64,000 nucleotides of DNA from Algiphilus sp022763315 (GCF_965249985.1 NZ_OZ252280.1); one strand, 5' to 3'; counted from the stretch's first letter, positions 8,529 through 18,023 are shown. Translations and numbers: made by a program. Notes: generated by a model from the sequence alone, not told the origin.

Positions 8529-9697
8529 GCGGGCTCCAGGAACAGCTGCAACAGGGTATTCAAGTGTGCCCTGCCCAGCGCGGTAGGCCGGACGCCCGTC
8601 TCGTCCACGCTCAACAGGCCGCGTTCCTGGGCCGTTTCCAGCACGCCCGCGAGATCCTCGCGGCGTAGTCCGGCGTGGGCTGCAAGCGTGTCCCAATCAA
8701 AGCCGTCGTGGAGGCGCAGTGCGTTCATGGCAAATTCGAAGGGGCGCGCCTGCGGTGTGATGGCTTGACACGATTGCAAGACCTCGGCACCGCCCGCGGC
8801 CGACAGGTAGTGACGCGGATGCCGCCAACGCACCCGTCGCTCGATCGACAAGCCGCCATCGCCACTGCGTGCCGAATACTTGCCGTGCGCGCCGGCGCCG
8901 ATGCCGATGTAGTCGCCAAAGGACCAGTACACCCGGTTGTGGCGGCAGCGACGCCCAGGCCGCGCCCAGGCAGAGGTCTCATAGCCGCCGTAGCCGGCTG
9001 CCTGCAGCAAATGTCCGCCCGCGTCGAGCATGTCCGCCGCTGTGTCCTCGTCGGGCAACGGCGGCGGTGCGGCGGCGAAGGCGGTATTCGGCTCCAGCGT
9101 CAAATGGTAGTAGGAGAGGTGCTCCGGCCCCAGCGCGATGGCCGCCTCAAGATCCGTTGCGGCCGCCGCGATGGACTGCTCGGGCAGCGCAAACATCAGA
9201 TCGAGATTGATGTTGTCGAAGCCCGCCTGGCGCGCCAGCGCGAAGGCCCGCCGTGCAGCGGCGCCATCGTGAATCCGCCCCAGCCGTTGCAATTGCGCAT
9301 CGTCGAAGCTTTGCACGCCCAGCGATAGGCGGTTGACGCCGGCAGCACGGTACCCGGCGAAATGCGCCGCGTCGGCCGTGCCTGGATTCGCCTCCAGCGT
9401 GATTTCGCAGTCTTCCGCCAGCCCCCAGGTGCGATCTGCGGCCTCAAGCACTGCACCAATACGATCCGCGCTGAAGAGACTGGGCGTGCCGCCGCCGAAG
9501 AACACCGAAACCAGGGGGCGCCCGGTCTGCAGTGCTTCGGCCTCCCAGCGCAGGTCGGCCAGCAGCGCTTCGGTATAGGCCGTTTCCGGCAGGGCGCCCT
9601 CGCGCAAGCCGTGCGAGTTGAAGTCGCAATAGGGGCATTTCTGCACGCACCAGGGCAGATGCACGTACAGCGCCAGGGGCGGCAGGCACACGGCCAT
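8525..9697 (-). CDS. hemW: HemW-type radical SAM protein (heme chaperone; formerly annotated as HemN-like)
   Basis: 390 residues. The N-terminal CxxxCxxC cluster (C17, C21, C24 in WCVQKCPYC) binds the SAM-linked 4Fe-4S centre, followed by GGGTPS. The C-terminal HemN domain is present (LRLHDGFDWDTL). HemW is known to bind heme and deliver it to respiratory enzymes rather than to act as a coproporphyrinogen dehydrogenase. The rdgB-hemW order with a stop/start overlap is the common gammaproteobacterial arrangement. Confidence 0.93.
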   Translation of the reverse strand: MAVCLPPLALYVHLPWCVQKCPYCDFNSHGLREGALPETAYTEALLADLRWEAEALQTGRPLVSVFFGGGTPSLFSADRIGAVLEAADRTWGLAEDCEITLEANPGTADAAHFAGYRAAGVNRLSLGVQSFDDAQLQRLGRIHDGAAARRAFALARQAGFDNINLDLMFALPEQSIAAAATDLEAAIALGPEHLSYYHLTLEPNTAFAAAPPPLPDEDTAADMLDAGGHLLQAAGYGGYETSAWARPGRRCRHNRVYWSFGDYIGIGAGAHGKYSARSGDGGLSIERRVRWRHPRHYLSAAGGAEVLQSCQAITPQARPFEFAMNALRLHDGFDWDTLAAHAGLRREDLAGVLETAQERGLLSVDETGVRPTALGRAHLNTLLQLFLEPA

Positions 9698-10302
9698 CAG
9701 CCGCTGTCACCTCCGCGCGGGAGTTGGGCAAGCAGCGCGCGCATGGCCTGCCCGCGATGACTGCGGACCTGCTTCTGTTCGCGCGACAATTCCGCCGCGC
9801 TGCAGCCGAGTTCGGTGACTTCAAACAGCGGATCGTAGCCAAAGCCGCCATCGCCGCGCGGCGCGCCAAGAATGCGCCCCCGCCATTCCCCCTGCGCCAG
9901 CACCGGCACTGGGTCTTCGGCATGGCGCAGGAAGGCCATCACGCAGATAAAGCGCGCCCCCCGCGCCGCATCCGGCACATCGGCCAAAGCGGCAAGTAAC
10001 TGGGCGTTGTTGGCGGCGTCCCCGGCGTTGGCGCCGGCATAGCGGGCGGAGTGAACCCCCGGCGCGCCCTGCAAGGCCTCGACCTCCAGGCCGGAGTCAT
10101 CGGCCAGGGCCGGCAAGCCGCTGGCGGCCGCGGCATAACGGGCCTTGGCGATGGCATTCTCCACGAAGGTGGGCGCCTCTTCCGCCGCCGCCCCCTCGCT
10201 GAACTCGGAGAGCAGACGCACCTGCCAGCGCTGTGGCGCCAGCAATGCCTGCATTTCGGTCAGCTTGCCAGCATTGCGGCTGGCAAGAACCAGCGTGCTC
10301 AT
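9697..10302 (-). CDS. rdgB: XTP/dITP diphosphatase (RdgB/HAM1)
   Basis: 201 residues. Removes non-canonical purine nucleoside triphosphates (XTP, dITP) by pyrophosphohydrolysis. The N-terminal LASRNAGK substrate loop and the catalytic ALADDSGLEV motif are intact, as are GVHSARYAG and GGFGYDPLF. Both ends overlap the neighbours: its start overlaps the rph stop, and its stop overlaps the hemW start. Confidence 0.95.
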   Translation of the reverse strand: MSTLVLASRNAGKLTEMQALLAPQRWQVRLLSEFSEGAAAEEAPTFVENAIAKARYAAAASGLPALADDSGLEVEALQGAPGVHSARYAGANAGDAANNAQLLAALADVPDAARGARFICVMAFLRHAEDPVPVLAQGEWRGRILGAPRGDGGFGYDPLFEVTELGCSAAELSREQKQVRSHRGQAMRALLAQLPRGGDSG

Positions 10303-11018
10303 GCCGCCAGCGCCTCCCGCTGGGCGCGCGTCAGCTCGTTCACCCCCGCGCTCGCGAGATCGAGCAGTGCATCGAGCTCGTCGCGCCGGAACGCGTGCCC
10401 TTCCGCCGTCCCCTGCACCTCGATGAACTGTCCGGCTTCGTTCATGACGACATTCATATCCGTCTCGGCGGTGGAGTCCTCGGCGTAGTCCAAGTCGAGC
10501 ACCGGTGTACCGTCCACAATCCCGACAGAGACCGCAGCGATCTGCCCAAGGATCGGGTCGCGGCGCACGAGATGCTGGCGACGCAGCAGATTCACCGCAT
10601 CGACCAGCGCCACATAGGCGCCCGTGATGGCGGCGGTGCGCGTACCGCCGTCGGCCTGCAGCACATCGCAGTCCAGCGTGATGGTGCGTGCGCCCAACGC
10701 ATCCAGGTCCACACAGGCGCGTAGGCTGCGCCCGATCAAGCGCTGGATCTCCTGAGTACGGCCGGACTGCTTGCCGCTGGCCGCTTCGCGCCGTCCCCGG
10801 TCATGGGTCGCACGCGGCAGCATGCCGTATTCCGCGGTCAGCCAGCCGCCGCCGGCGGCCTTTTTCCACGGCGGCACGCGTTCTTCCACGCTGGCGGTAC
10901 ACAGCACGCGGGTATCGCCAAAGGCGACCAGGACGGAGCCCTCGGCATGCCGTGTATACCCGCGCTCGAAGTGGATGGGGCGGAGTGCATCCGGACTGCG
11001 ACCGGAGGGACGGGCCAT
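10299..11018 (-). CDS. rph: Ribonuclease PH
   Basis: 239 residues, full length. A phosphorolytic 3'-5' exoribonuclease that trims tRNA 3' ends. Family motifs seen: RPIHFERGYTRHAEGS near the N terminus, RGRREAASGKQSGRTQEIQR, and the phosphate/metal region DCDVLQADGGTRTAAI. I chose the ATG at 11018 (MARPSGR), the canonical start; the frame upstream is non-homologous. It is the first gene of the rph-rdgB-hemW-CPXCG unit and is divergent from sufE. Confidence 0.96.
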   Translation of the reverse strand: MARPSGRSPDALRPIHFERGYTRHAEGSVLVAFGDTRVLCTASVEERVPPWKKAAGGGWLTAEYGMLPRATHDRGRREAASGKQSGRTQEIQRLIGRSLRACVDLDALGARTITLDCDVLQADGGTRTAAITGAYVALVDAVNLLRRQHLVRRDPILGQIAAVSVGIVDGTPVLDLDYAEDSTAETDMNVVMNEAGQFIEVQGTAEGHAFRRDELDALLDLASAGVNELTRAQREALAA

Positions 11019-11172
11019 GGCTTGCTTCCAGGTTCGAGAGGGCGCGCAGTATAGCGATGGCCCTCGGCAGCCGCGTGCGACATGCGCGAACCGCGGTAGC
11101 CCTTGGGTCGGAGTCCCCCAACGGCCGACAGCAGCGCATCGTCGCGCGGACGCATTGCGCAATCGGGTTAGC

Positions 11173-11592
11173 ATGCGCGCCATGGATCCGGAAGAACTGA
11201 TCGACGATTTCGAAATGCTCGGCGACTGGGAGGAGCGCTACCGCTACCTCATCGATCTGGGCAGCCAGCTGCCGCCGCTCGCCGACGAAGAGCGCACCGA
11301 GGAGAACCGTGTGCGTGGCTGCATGTCGCAGGTCTGGCTGGTCCCTGAAGACGGCAGCGAATCGCGACTGCGCTTCCGTGGCGACTCGGACGCGCATATC
11401 GTGCGCGGCCTCATCGCACTGCTGCGCATGCTGATGTCCGATCGTGACGCTGCCGAGGTGCGCGACATGGATATCGGTGACATCTTCAGCCGTCTCGGCC
11501 TGGAGAATCAGATCACCGCCAATCGGCGCAACGGCTTCTACGCCATGGTTCAGCGCATCAAGCAGCTGGCCGAGGAACGCGCCGCCTCCTAG
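11173..11592 (+). CDS. sufE: SufE-family cysteine-desulfurase sulfur acceptor
   Basis: 139 residues from the ATG at 11173, which has GGG five bases upstream; 11182 is an alternative. The acceptor cysteine is C50 in VRGCMSQVW, matching C51 of E. coli SufE. The protein takes persulfide sulfur from a SufS/CsdA desulfurase for Fe-S assembly. No suf operon partner is nearby, so it could be a CsdE-like stand-alone copy. Its stop shares the bases CTAG with the stop of convergent mrpG. Confidence 0.88.
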   Translation: MRAMDPEELIDDFEMLGDWEERYRYLIDLGSQLPPLADEERTEENRVRGCMSQVWLVPEDGSESRLRFRGDSDAHIVRGLIALLRMLMSDRDAAEVRDMDIGDIFSRLGLENQITANRRNGFYAMVQRIKQLAEERAAS

Positions 11593-11945
11593 CGGCGGCC
11601 CCGCTCGCGTTCGGCGTCCAGATCTTCACGCAGATCGTCCTTCAGCGTGCCCTGCCACATCGGCGCGCCGGTGTAGTAACCCGCGCGGCCGATGGCGTGC
11701 GCTGCCAGCGGCGACGTCAGGGTGATAAAACCCACGATGGCGAACACCCGTGCGGTGATGCTCGCTTCCAGGTAATGCAATGCCACCCCACCCAGCATCA
11801 GGCCGGCGCCGAAGACGCCGGATTTGGTGGTGGCGTGCATGCGGGTCAGCAGGTCGGGCATGCGCAGCGCGCCCAGCGCCGCAATCATCATGAAGGCGCT
11901 GCCCACCACCAACAGCAGCAAGGCGGTCCATTCCAGCCAGATCAT
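11589..11945 (-). CDS. mrpG: Mrp-type Na+/H+ antiporter subunit G
   Basis: 118 residues with three membrane helices and the MnhG/PhaG core (LGALRMPDLLTRMHATTK). It is the last gene of the seven-gene mrp operon and overlaps mrpF by ATGA. The MrpG subunit is required for assembly and activity of the complex. The charged C-terminal tail (DLREDLDAERERGRR) is cytoplasmic in typical models. Confidence 0.93.
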   Translation of the reverse strand: MIWLEWTALLLLVVGSAFMMIAALGALRMPDLLTRMHATTKSGVFGAGLMLGGVALHYLEASITARVFAIVGFITLTSPLAAHAIGRAGYYTGAPMWQGTLKDDLREDLDAERERGRR

Positions 11946-12205
11946 TCTTCCCCCCGCTTTTCGAGATAGCGCGCAAAAGCCAGCGCCGCCAGGAAGCCGG
12001 TCAGCGCCAGCACCAGGGCCACATCGAGCGCCGCACCAACATTGGTATCCACCGCGTAGGTGGCAATCATGCCCACCGTCAACGAGGCGATCAGTTCAAG
12101 CGCCACCACACGGTCAGGCAGAGAAGGGCCCAGCAGCAACCGGATGAAGGAGAAGATGATCCCCAGGCACAGCATGGCGTAGCTGAGCGCGATCAGAATG
12201 TTCAT
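11942..12205 (-). CDS. mrpF: Mrp-type Na+/H+ antiporter subunit F
   Basis: 87 residues, three predicted membrane helices. It carries the MrpF core LLGPSLPDRVVALELI, with the Pro-Asp-Arg-Val-Val segment of the family. Four-base overlaps join it to mrpE and mrpG. Confidence 0.92.
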   Translation of the reverse strand: MNILIALSYAMLCLGIIFSFIRLLLGPSLPDRVVALELIASLTVGMIATYAVDTNVGAALDVALVLALTGFLAALAFARYLEKRGEE

Positions 12206-12675
12206 CGCAGCACCTCCAGCACGCGACGCTCCATCTCACGCAGCTGCTCCCGCGTGGTTTCCTCGCTGTCGAGATACATGACGTGCACATAGAGCACGTG
12301 GTTCTTCTCGTCGATATCGAGGCTGAGCGTACCGGGCGTCAGTGAAATGAAATTGGCCAGCACCGTGATTTCACCGCTGGTGCGCGCCTCCATCGGCATG
12401 CGGATCACCGCCGGACGCATCAGATGGGTGGGCGTAACAACGTCATAGGCCACACGCAGATTCGATGCCACCAGTTCCTTCAGGAAAAATCCGACGAAAC
12501 GCACCAGGCGCGGAATCTTGCGCACATAGTGCGCAAAGCGCTCATCGTTGCTCAGGGTGAAGGCGATGATGAGATAGCCCAGAACGAAGCCGACCGCCAG
12601 ATTGCTCAGCGAGAAGAAGCCGGTGATCGCCGCCCAGGCCAGCATCAGCATGAGATTGAAGACATAGCCGTTCAT
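12202..12675 (-). CDS. mrpE: Mrp-type Na+/H+ antiporter subunit E
   Basis: 157 residues. Two N-terminal membrane helices are followed by a cytoplasmic domain with the MrpE signature segments ANFISLTPGTLSLDID and LYVHVMYL. Coupled by ATGA overlaps to mrpD upstream and mrpF downstream. Confidence 0.93.
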   Translation of the reverse strand: MNGYVFNLMLMLAWAAITGFFSLSNLAVGFVLGYLIIAFTLSNDERFAHYVRKIPRLVRFVGFFLKELVASNLRVAYDVVTPTHLMRPAVIRMPMEARTSGEITVLANFISLTPGTLSLDIDEKNHVLYVHVMYLDSEETTREQLREMERRVLEVLR

Positions 12676-14168
12676 TGCGCGCTCTCGGGAAGCACGGCCT
12701 CAATATAGGCCCTGGGATCGAGCAGCTGATCCGCTGCGGCGGCGGCCAGTTGCCAGACCGGTTCTGCGATCACACCAATGAGCACCGTCAGTACGGAGAG
12801 CGCGACGATGACCATGGTCATTGCCGCTGGCGGCCGCACGCCACGCAGCTCCGCGGTCTCCGGCGGAGTGGCCTTCCAGAACACCTCCATCCAGATCTTC
12901 ATCATTGAGTACAGGGTCAGCAGCCCAGTGAGCAGGGCCGCCGCCACCACCAGCCACTCGTCCAGCGCCACGCCGGCCTTAATGACGATGAATTTGGCCC
13001 AGAAACCCGAGAGCGGCGGCACCCCGGCCAGGGACAGGGCGGGGATGAGAAAGAGCACGCCGAGCCACGGATGCGTCTTCCAGAGTCCGCCGAGGCGCGA
13101 CAGATCGTGCGAACCGCGCAGGTGATAGGTCGCCCCCGAGATGAAGAAGAGATTGGCCTTCACGATGATGTGATGGGCCAGATAGAAGACGCCGCCCGCC
13201 ACCGCCAATGGCGTGTACAGCGCCAGCCCGAGAATCATGTAGCCGATCTGGCTGATGATGTGGAAGGACAGGATGCGGCGAAATTCGAACTGCGCCGCCG
13301 CGCCCAGCACGCCGGAGAGCATGGTGAACACCGCCACCCACTTCAGCACTTCGTGCGTGAAGCCCACATCGGCCGTGAAGATGAGCGTAAAGAAGCGATA
13401 CAGCGCATAGACCCCGACCTTGGTCAGCAGGCCGGCGAAAAGCGCCGACACCGCCACCGGCGGAGTGTGGTACGAGGCCGGCAACCAGAAAAACAGCGGA
13501 AAGGCCGCCGCCTTGATGCCAAAGGCGATCATGAACAGCGTGGCGATCACGGTCACGCGGTCGCTGGATTCCAGCGCCGCCACCTTCACCGCCACATCGG
13601 CCATATTCAGCGTGCCGATCAACCCATAAAGCAGACCGATGGCAGTCAGGAAGATGGCCGAGCTGATGAGGTTGAGCACCACATACTTGAGTGCGCCCGC
13701 CATCTGCGCGCGCTCGCCGCCCATGGCCAGCAGCGCGAAACTGGCCAGCAGCATGATCTCGAACCAGACGTAGAGATTGAACACGTCACCGGTGAGAAAG
13801 GCGCCGGCAACGCCCGCCAACAGCACATGCAGTAGCGCGTAGTAACCGGCGTGCTCCATGCGTAGGGTGGTGCCCGGCAACGAGAAGATGGCGGCGGCCA
13901 GCCCGGTGATACCCGTCAGCAGCACCATCAACACGCTCAGCCAGTCAGCGACGAAGACGATCCCCATCGGCGCCGGCCAGCCCCCGAACTCCGTGACCTG
14001 GATGCCCTCATTGGCCACCTCGATCATGAGCAGGATGGCCGAGATCAGCAGCGCACCGGTACCCAGTACAGCCAGTGCCCGCTGCAGCATGTGCGAGCGC
14101 CAAGCCACCAGGGAGAGTGCCCCGGCGAGCATCGGAATCAGCACCGGGGCAGCAACCAGATAACTCAT
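12672..14168 (-). CDS. mrpD: Mrp-type Na+/H+ antiporter subunit D (NuoN/M-like proton channel)
   Basis: 498 residues, about 14 membrane helices, in the proton-translocating subunit family shared with complex I. Conserved features include WFEIMLLASFALLA and AFGIKAAAFPLFFWLP, the latter containing the family lysine and proline. The operon context (E, F and G after it; A, B and C before it) identifies it as MrpD rather than NuoM/NuoN. Confidence 0.95.
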   Translation of the reverse strand: MSYLVAAPVLIPMLAGALSLVAWRSHMLQRALAVLGTGALLISAILLMIEVANEGIQVTEFGGWPAPMGIVFVADWLSVLMVLLTGITGLAAAIFSLPGTTLRMEHAGYYALLHVLLAGVAGAFLTGDVFNLYVWFEIMLLASFALLAMGGERAQMAGALKYVVLNLISSAIFLTAIGLLYGLIGTLNMADVAVKVAALESSDRVTVIATLFMIAFGIKAAAFPLFFWLPASYHTPPVAVSALFAGLLTKVGVYALYRFFTLIFTADVGFTHEVLKWVAVFTMLSGVLGAAAQFEFRRILSFHIISQIGYMILGLALYTPLAVAGGVFYLAHHIIVKANLFFISGATYHLRGSHDLSRLGGLWKTHPWLGVLFLIPALSLAGVPPLSGFWAKFIVIKAGVALDEWLVVAAALLTGLLTLYSMMKIWMEVFWKATPPETAELRGVRPPAAMTMVIVALSVLTVLIGVIAEPVWQLAAAAADQLLDPRAYIEAVLPESAQ

Positions 14169-14512
14169 TCGTCGGCGTCCTTCAGGGCGTCGAAATCATC
14201 CACGTGCAGCACTTCGTGGGCGCGATAGATCAGCGCCATGGCGAAGGCGAGCACACCAAAACCGATCACGATGGCGGTCAGAATGAGCGCCTGCGCCAGT
14301 GGATCCGCGGTGCCGGGCTCGGGCAGATAGCTGTCCGCAGGGATCAGAGCGGGCTGGGCTTCGGTCAGGCCCGCCGCCACGAAGATCAACAGATTGGCGG
14401 CATTGGACAGCAGGATCAGCCCAATCAGGGTCTTGGTGATCGAACGGCGCATCAGCATGTAAAAGGCGCAGCCGTAGAGACCGCCAACCGTGATCGCGAG
14501 CCAGACCGCCAT
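14165..14512 (-). CDS. mrpC: Mrp-type Na+/H+ antiporter subunit C (NuoK-like)
   Basis: 115 residues, three helices. The NuoK-like core LIGLILLSNAANLLIF is present. The long periplasmic loop with PLAQALILTAIVIGF is typical of MnhC. I chose the ATG at 14512, which shares its A with the mrpB stop (TGATG); the longer frame upstream lies inside mrpB. Confidence 0.94.
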   Translation of the reverse strand: MAVWLAITVGGLYGCAFYMLMRRSITKTLIGLILLSNAANLLIFVAAGLTEAQPALIPADSYLPEPGTADPLAQALILTAIVIGFGVLAFAMALIYRAHEVLHVDDFDALKDADE

Positions 14513-14934
14513 CAGCCTTCCACCTCGGCCAGGGTCAGCGCCATGGTCAACACGGCGCCGATGACGACCAGATAGACGCCGATATCGAACAGCAGCGGGG
14601 TGCCGATGTGCGTCTTGCCGACCACGGGCAGATTGACGTCCAGCCACAGGCCTTCGAACACGGCGCCGCCCGCCAGCGGCCCCATGACCGCGGCCACCAG
14701 CGCGATCAGCAGCCCGGCACCGAGCAGCGTCCGCGGATCGGCGCGCAGCACCCCGCGCGCCGAGCGAATGTCGACGGCAAAGAGATGCAGCGCGATGGCG
14801 GCGGAGGCCACCAGACCACCGATGAATCCGCCGCCCGGGTGGTTATGTCCGCGCACCAGAAGGTAGACCGATAACACCATGAGCAGCGGTAGCAACAGTT
14901 GCGCGCCCACGCGCAGCAACATCGAGGTCTTCAC
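14512..14934 (-). CDS. mrpB: Mrp-type Na+/H+ antiporter subunit B
   Basis: 140 residues, four helices, with the MnhB signature GHNHPGGGFIGGLV. The start codon is GTG at 14934, overlapping the mrpA stop as GTGA. Confidence 0.94.
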   Translation of the reverse strand: MKTSMLLRVGAQLLLPLLMVLSVYLLVRGHNHPGGGFIGGLVASAAIALHLFAVDIRSARGVLRADPRTLLGAGLLIALVAAVMGPLAGGAVFEGLWLDVNLPVVGKTHIGTPLLFDIGVYLVVIGAVLTMALTLAEVEG

Positions 14935-17258
14935 GGCTTGCTCCTTTCGCTTTCCAGCATGGCGGGACCACGCAGCAGCGCGTACACGCCCACCGCCGCC
15001 AGCGCCAGCACGAAGATCTCTCCCAGCGTATCCAGAGCGCGGAAGTCGACCAGAATGACATTGACCACATTGCGGCCATATCCCTCCGCCACGGAGCGCT
15101 CCAGGAACCAGCTGGCGATGCTAGGGAACTGCCGGCCGCCGATCACCATCCAGACCAAGGCCGTCATCAATGCACCCACTGAAACGGCGATGACCACGTC
15201 CCGCGCCCGCTCGGCAACGGTCGACAGGCGCCGGAAACGCGGCATGCGGAACAGCACCAGAACCAGCAGGATCGTGGTGAGTGTCTCGATCATCACCTGG
15301 GTGATCGCCAGGTCCGGCGCGGAGTACCAGAGAAAGACCAGCGCCACCCCAAAACCCAGTGCGCCCAGCGCGAGCACGGCCTTCAGCGCCGTGCGCGTCC
15401 GCAATGCGGCCATGCCTGCGGCAAGGATGATGGCTGCCATCACCGCCGGCACGCCATAGCTCCCGAAGTCGGCGCCCGCGGGCACGATAATGCCGGTGCG
15501 CGCCAGCAGCGTCCCTCCGGTCAGGGTCAGCAACACGAGCAGCAGTGTCATCACGTAGTAGCGCAGATAACCGCTCTGCAGCAGTCGGGTCTGCAGACTG
15601 GCGATGCCAAGGATGCCGTCGAGCAAGCGTCCATACCCAGCCTCGGCGCCAAAGCGCTCCGGCACCGTCCAGGCGGCGAAGCGGCGCTGCATGGCCGGCC
15701 ACCCCAGAAACAGGCCCACCGCGATCAACAGCGACACCGTCGACATCAACAGCGCCATGTTGAAGCCGTGCCACAGCGCCAGATAGAACTTGCCTTCCTC
15801 CCCCGCTGCCTTGGCGGCCGCAGCGAGCATGCTGTCGGTCGCCAATCCGGGGAAAAGGCCGAACAGCACTGTGCCAATGCCCAGCACCACAGGACCAGCA
15901 AGCATGGACCAGGGTGCTTCGTGGGCCGCTTTCGGGTTGGCGCGACCATCCCCGCTGAAGAAGACGCGCAGCACCAGCGTGGCCACCATGGCGGCCACGA
16001 GTGCGCCGGCGAGGAGCGCCATCACGCGCACCAGCACGGGGCCGTGCTGACCCGCCTCCATGAGCAGTTCCTTGCCGATGAAACCGAACAAGGGCGGCAG
16101 ACCGGCCGCGGAGGCGGCCGCAATAAGCGCGGCGACAGCAGTGACCGGCATGTGCCGCGCCAGACCGTTTGCGTCGCGGATGTCCTTGGCGCCCGACTCA
16201 TGGGTGACGATGCCGGCCACCAGGAAGAGCGCTCCCTTGTAGAGCGCATGCGCGAGCAGGAAACTCACCGCCGCTCCGGCTTCACCCAGTCCAAGCAACA
16301 AGGTCAGCGTGCCCAGCGCCATCACCGTGGTATAGGCCAGCACGCGCTTGAGCCCGGAGCTGCGGAAAGCCAGCACTGCGCCCAACAGCATGGTCACGCT
16401 GCCCGCCGGCACCAGCCACCAGAACCAGTGCGCATGCTCGCCGAGCACCGGGTGCAGGCGCGCCAGCAGATAGACTCCGGCCTTGACCATCGTCGCCGAG
16501 TGCAGATAGGCGGACACCGGCGTGGGCGCGGCCATCGCGTTGGGCAACCAGAAGTGGAAGGGGAACTGCGCACTTTTGGTAAAGCAGCCAATGGCGATCA
16601 GCGCCAGCGCCAGCCCGGCCCCGGGTGCTGCATGCAGATCCTCGGCGGCGAGAATGGCGCTCAACTCATAACTGCCCGACATCTCCGCCAGCACGATGAT
16701 GCCGGCAAGCATCACCAAGCCCCCGGCCACCGTGACGAACAGCCCCTGGAAGGCCGACTTGCGCGCCTTATCGTCCTCGTGGTCGTAGCCGATCAGCAAG
16801 AAGGAAGTGACGCTGGTCAACTCCCAAAAGACAAAGAGCAGCAGCAGATTGTCGGACAGCACGAGGCCCAGCATCGCGCCCATGAAGGACATCAGATACG
16901 CAAAGAAGCGCGGCGCGCGATCGTCCCCGTCGAGATAGCTGGCGGCGAAGGTCAGGATCAACACACCGATGCCGAGCACGAGGACGGCCATCAGCATCGA
17001 CAGACCATCAAAGAGGAAGGAAGCCGAGACCGAAAGCCCGGGAATCCACGCCAGCGACTGCACCACTGCGCCGCCTGCGGCCACCTCTGCGCCGAAGCCT
17101 GACAGCAGCACGCCGAGCAGAATCAGAGGCAGCAGCGCGAGCAGCCGCCCGCCAAGCACCGTTCCCAGACGCGTGAGCAGCGGCGGCGCCGCACATGCCG
17201 CCGCAAAACAGGCAAGCACCGCCACCAGCATGGCATGGGATGCGATGTCCGAAATCAT
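14931..17258 (-). CDS. mrpA: Mrp-type Na+/H+ antiporter subunit A (NuoL-like)
   Basis: 775 residues, close to the ~800 of characterised MrpA. The NuoL-like part fills residues ~1-500, with FVFWELTSVTSFLLIGY and the proton-channel region KSAQFPFHFWLPNAM. The C-terminal ~270 residues hold the NuoJ-like domain specific to MrpA (TQVMIETLTTILLVLVLF). It is the first gene of a complete group-1 mrpABCDEFG operon in canonical order, with overlaps at all six junctions. The complex exchanges Na+ (and possibly other cations) for H+, supporting salt and alkali tolerance. Confidence 0.95.
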   Translation of the reverse strand: MISDIASHAMLVAVLACFAAACAAPPLLTRLGTVLGGRLLALLPLILLGVLLSGFGAEVAAGGAVVQSLAWIPGLSVSASFLFDGLSMLMAVLVLGIGVLILTFAASYLDGDDRAPRFFAYLMSFMGAMLGLVLSDNLLLLFVFWELTSVTSFLLIGYDHEDDKARKSAFQGLFVTVAGGLVMLAGIIVLAEMSGSYELSAILAAEDLHAAPGAGLALALIAIGCFTKSAQFPFHFWLPNAMAAPTPVSAYLHSATMVKAGVYLLARLHPVLGEHAHWFWWLVPAGSVTMLLGAVLAFRSSGLKRVLAYTTVMALGTLTLLLGLGEAGAAVSFLLAHALYKGALFLVAGIVTHESGAKDIRDANGLARHMPVTAVAALIAAASAAGLPPLFGFIGKELLMEAGQHGPVLVRVMALLAGALVAAMVATLVLRVFFSGDGRANPKAAHEAPWSMLAGPVVLGIGTVLFGLFPGLATDSMLAAAAKAAGEEGKFYLALWHGFNMALLMSTVSLLIAVGLFLGWPAMQRRFAAWTVPERFGAEAGYGRLLDGILGIASLQTRLLQSGYLRYYVMTLLLVLLTLTGGTLLARTGIIVPAGADFGSYGVPAVMAAIILAAGMAALRTRTALKAVLALGALGFGVALVFLWYSAPDLAITQVMIETLTTILLVLVLFRMPRFRRLSTVAERARDVVIAVSVGALMTALVWMVIGGRQFPSIASWFLERSVAEGYGRNVVNVILVDFRALDTLGEIFVLALAAVGVYALLRGPAMLESERSKP

Positions 17259-17277
17259 CCGGGGTTGTCCCTTCCGT

Positions 17278-17946
17278 TTAGTTCGCTGACCGCCAGGAAT
17301 CCGTCAACCAAGGGTAATGCACATGCACGCCCGGCTCACCTTCGAGGGTCGCATCGAGCAGGCAGGCCGCAACCCGCTCGGCAGGCACGGGCCGGTAACG
17401 TACCAGCGCTCCGCGCATGAGGCTGCCGAACAGCGGTGCGCAGCGCTGGGCGAGGTCCTCGGCCACCCGGGTGTCCGCTCGCTGCCCCAGCAGCAGCGAC
17501 GGCTGCACGATATGCAGAGCGCCAAAATTCATGGCGCGCAGCCGTTCCTCCACTTCGCCCTTGATGCGCATGTAGTGCGAACGCGCCTTCGCTGACGCCC
17601 CCACCGAGCTGATCAGCCCGAAGCGCCGCGCCCCGGCCTGCTGCGCACGCTCGGCAAAGTGCAGCACCAGATCCCGGTCAACAGCGGCGAAGGCGGCGCG
17701 CGAGCCAGCCTGCTTGTGGGTAGTGCCCAAGCAACAGAAGGCGATATCGCAGGCCAGGTCGGCGCCTTCATACAGCCAGGACCAGGGCCGCCACTGCACC
17801 CCGGCCTGCGGCGTCGTCGGTGACTGCCGACAAAGCGCGTCGATGCTGGCAATCCGCGGATCCGACCGCATCCGCGCAAGCAACGCGCGCCCGACAAGGC
17901 CTGTGCCCCCGGCCAGCCACACGTGAACGGGCTTCGCTTCGGTCAT
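17278..17946 (-). CDS. Atypical SDR / NAD(P)H-binding oxidoreductase (YbjT/HTATIP2-like)
   Basis: 222 residues with an N-terminal Rossmann nucleotide motif (GGTGLVGRAL) and the small SDR core found in proteins annotated as oxidoreductases or NAD(P)H-binding proteins. FCCLGTTHKQAGS and LISSVGASAKARSHYMRIKGE are family landmarks, the latter with a YxxxK-like Tyr-Lys pair. The ATG at 17946 has GGAG upstream. It sits 19 bases before mrpA on the same strand and may be co-transcribed, but no functional link is known. Substrate unknown. Confidence 0.8.
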   Translation of the reverse strand: MTEAKPVHVWLAGGTGLVGRALLARMRSDPRIASIDALCRQSPTTPQAGVQWRPWSWLYEGADLACDIAFCCLGTTHKQAGSRAAFAAVDRDLVLHFAERAQQAGARRFGLISSVGASAKARSHYMRIKGEVEERLRAMNFGALHIVQPSLLLGQRADTRVAEDLAQRCAPLFGSLMRGALVRYRPVPAERVAACLLDATLEGEPGVHVHYPWLTDSWRSAN

Positions 17947-18023
17947 TCGATCTCCGGCAGTGGACAAGTTACCGCGCATTTGGCAGCTTGCAGCATCGAG
18001 TGTAGTCAATTCACAGGGAAGCC

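Noticed and set aside
15768..17102. 444-codon plus-strand open frame opposite mrpA
   Set aside because: Its composition (His, Gln and Arg runs) is that of antisense translation, and mrpA on the other strand is unambiguous.
12672..17258. Complex I (nuo) genes
   Set aside because: NuoL-, NuoK- and NuoN-like proteins are present, but the order A-B-C-D-E-F-G with MnhB, E, F and G subunits identifies Mrp.
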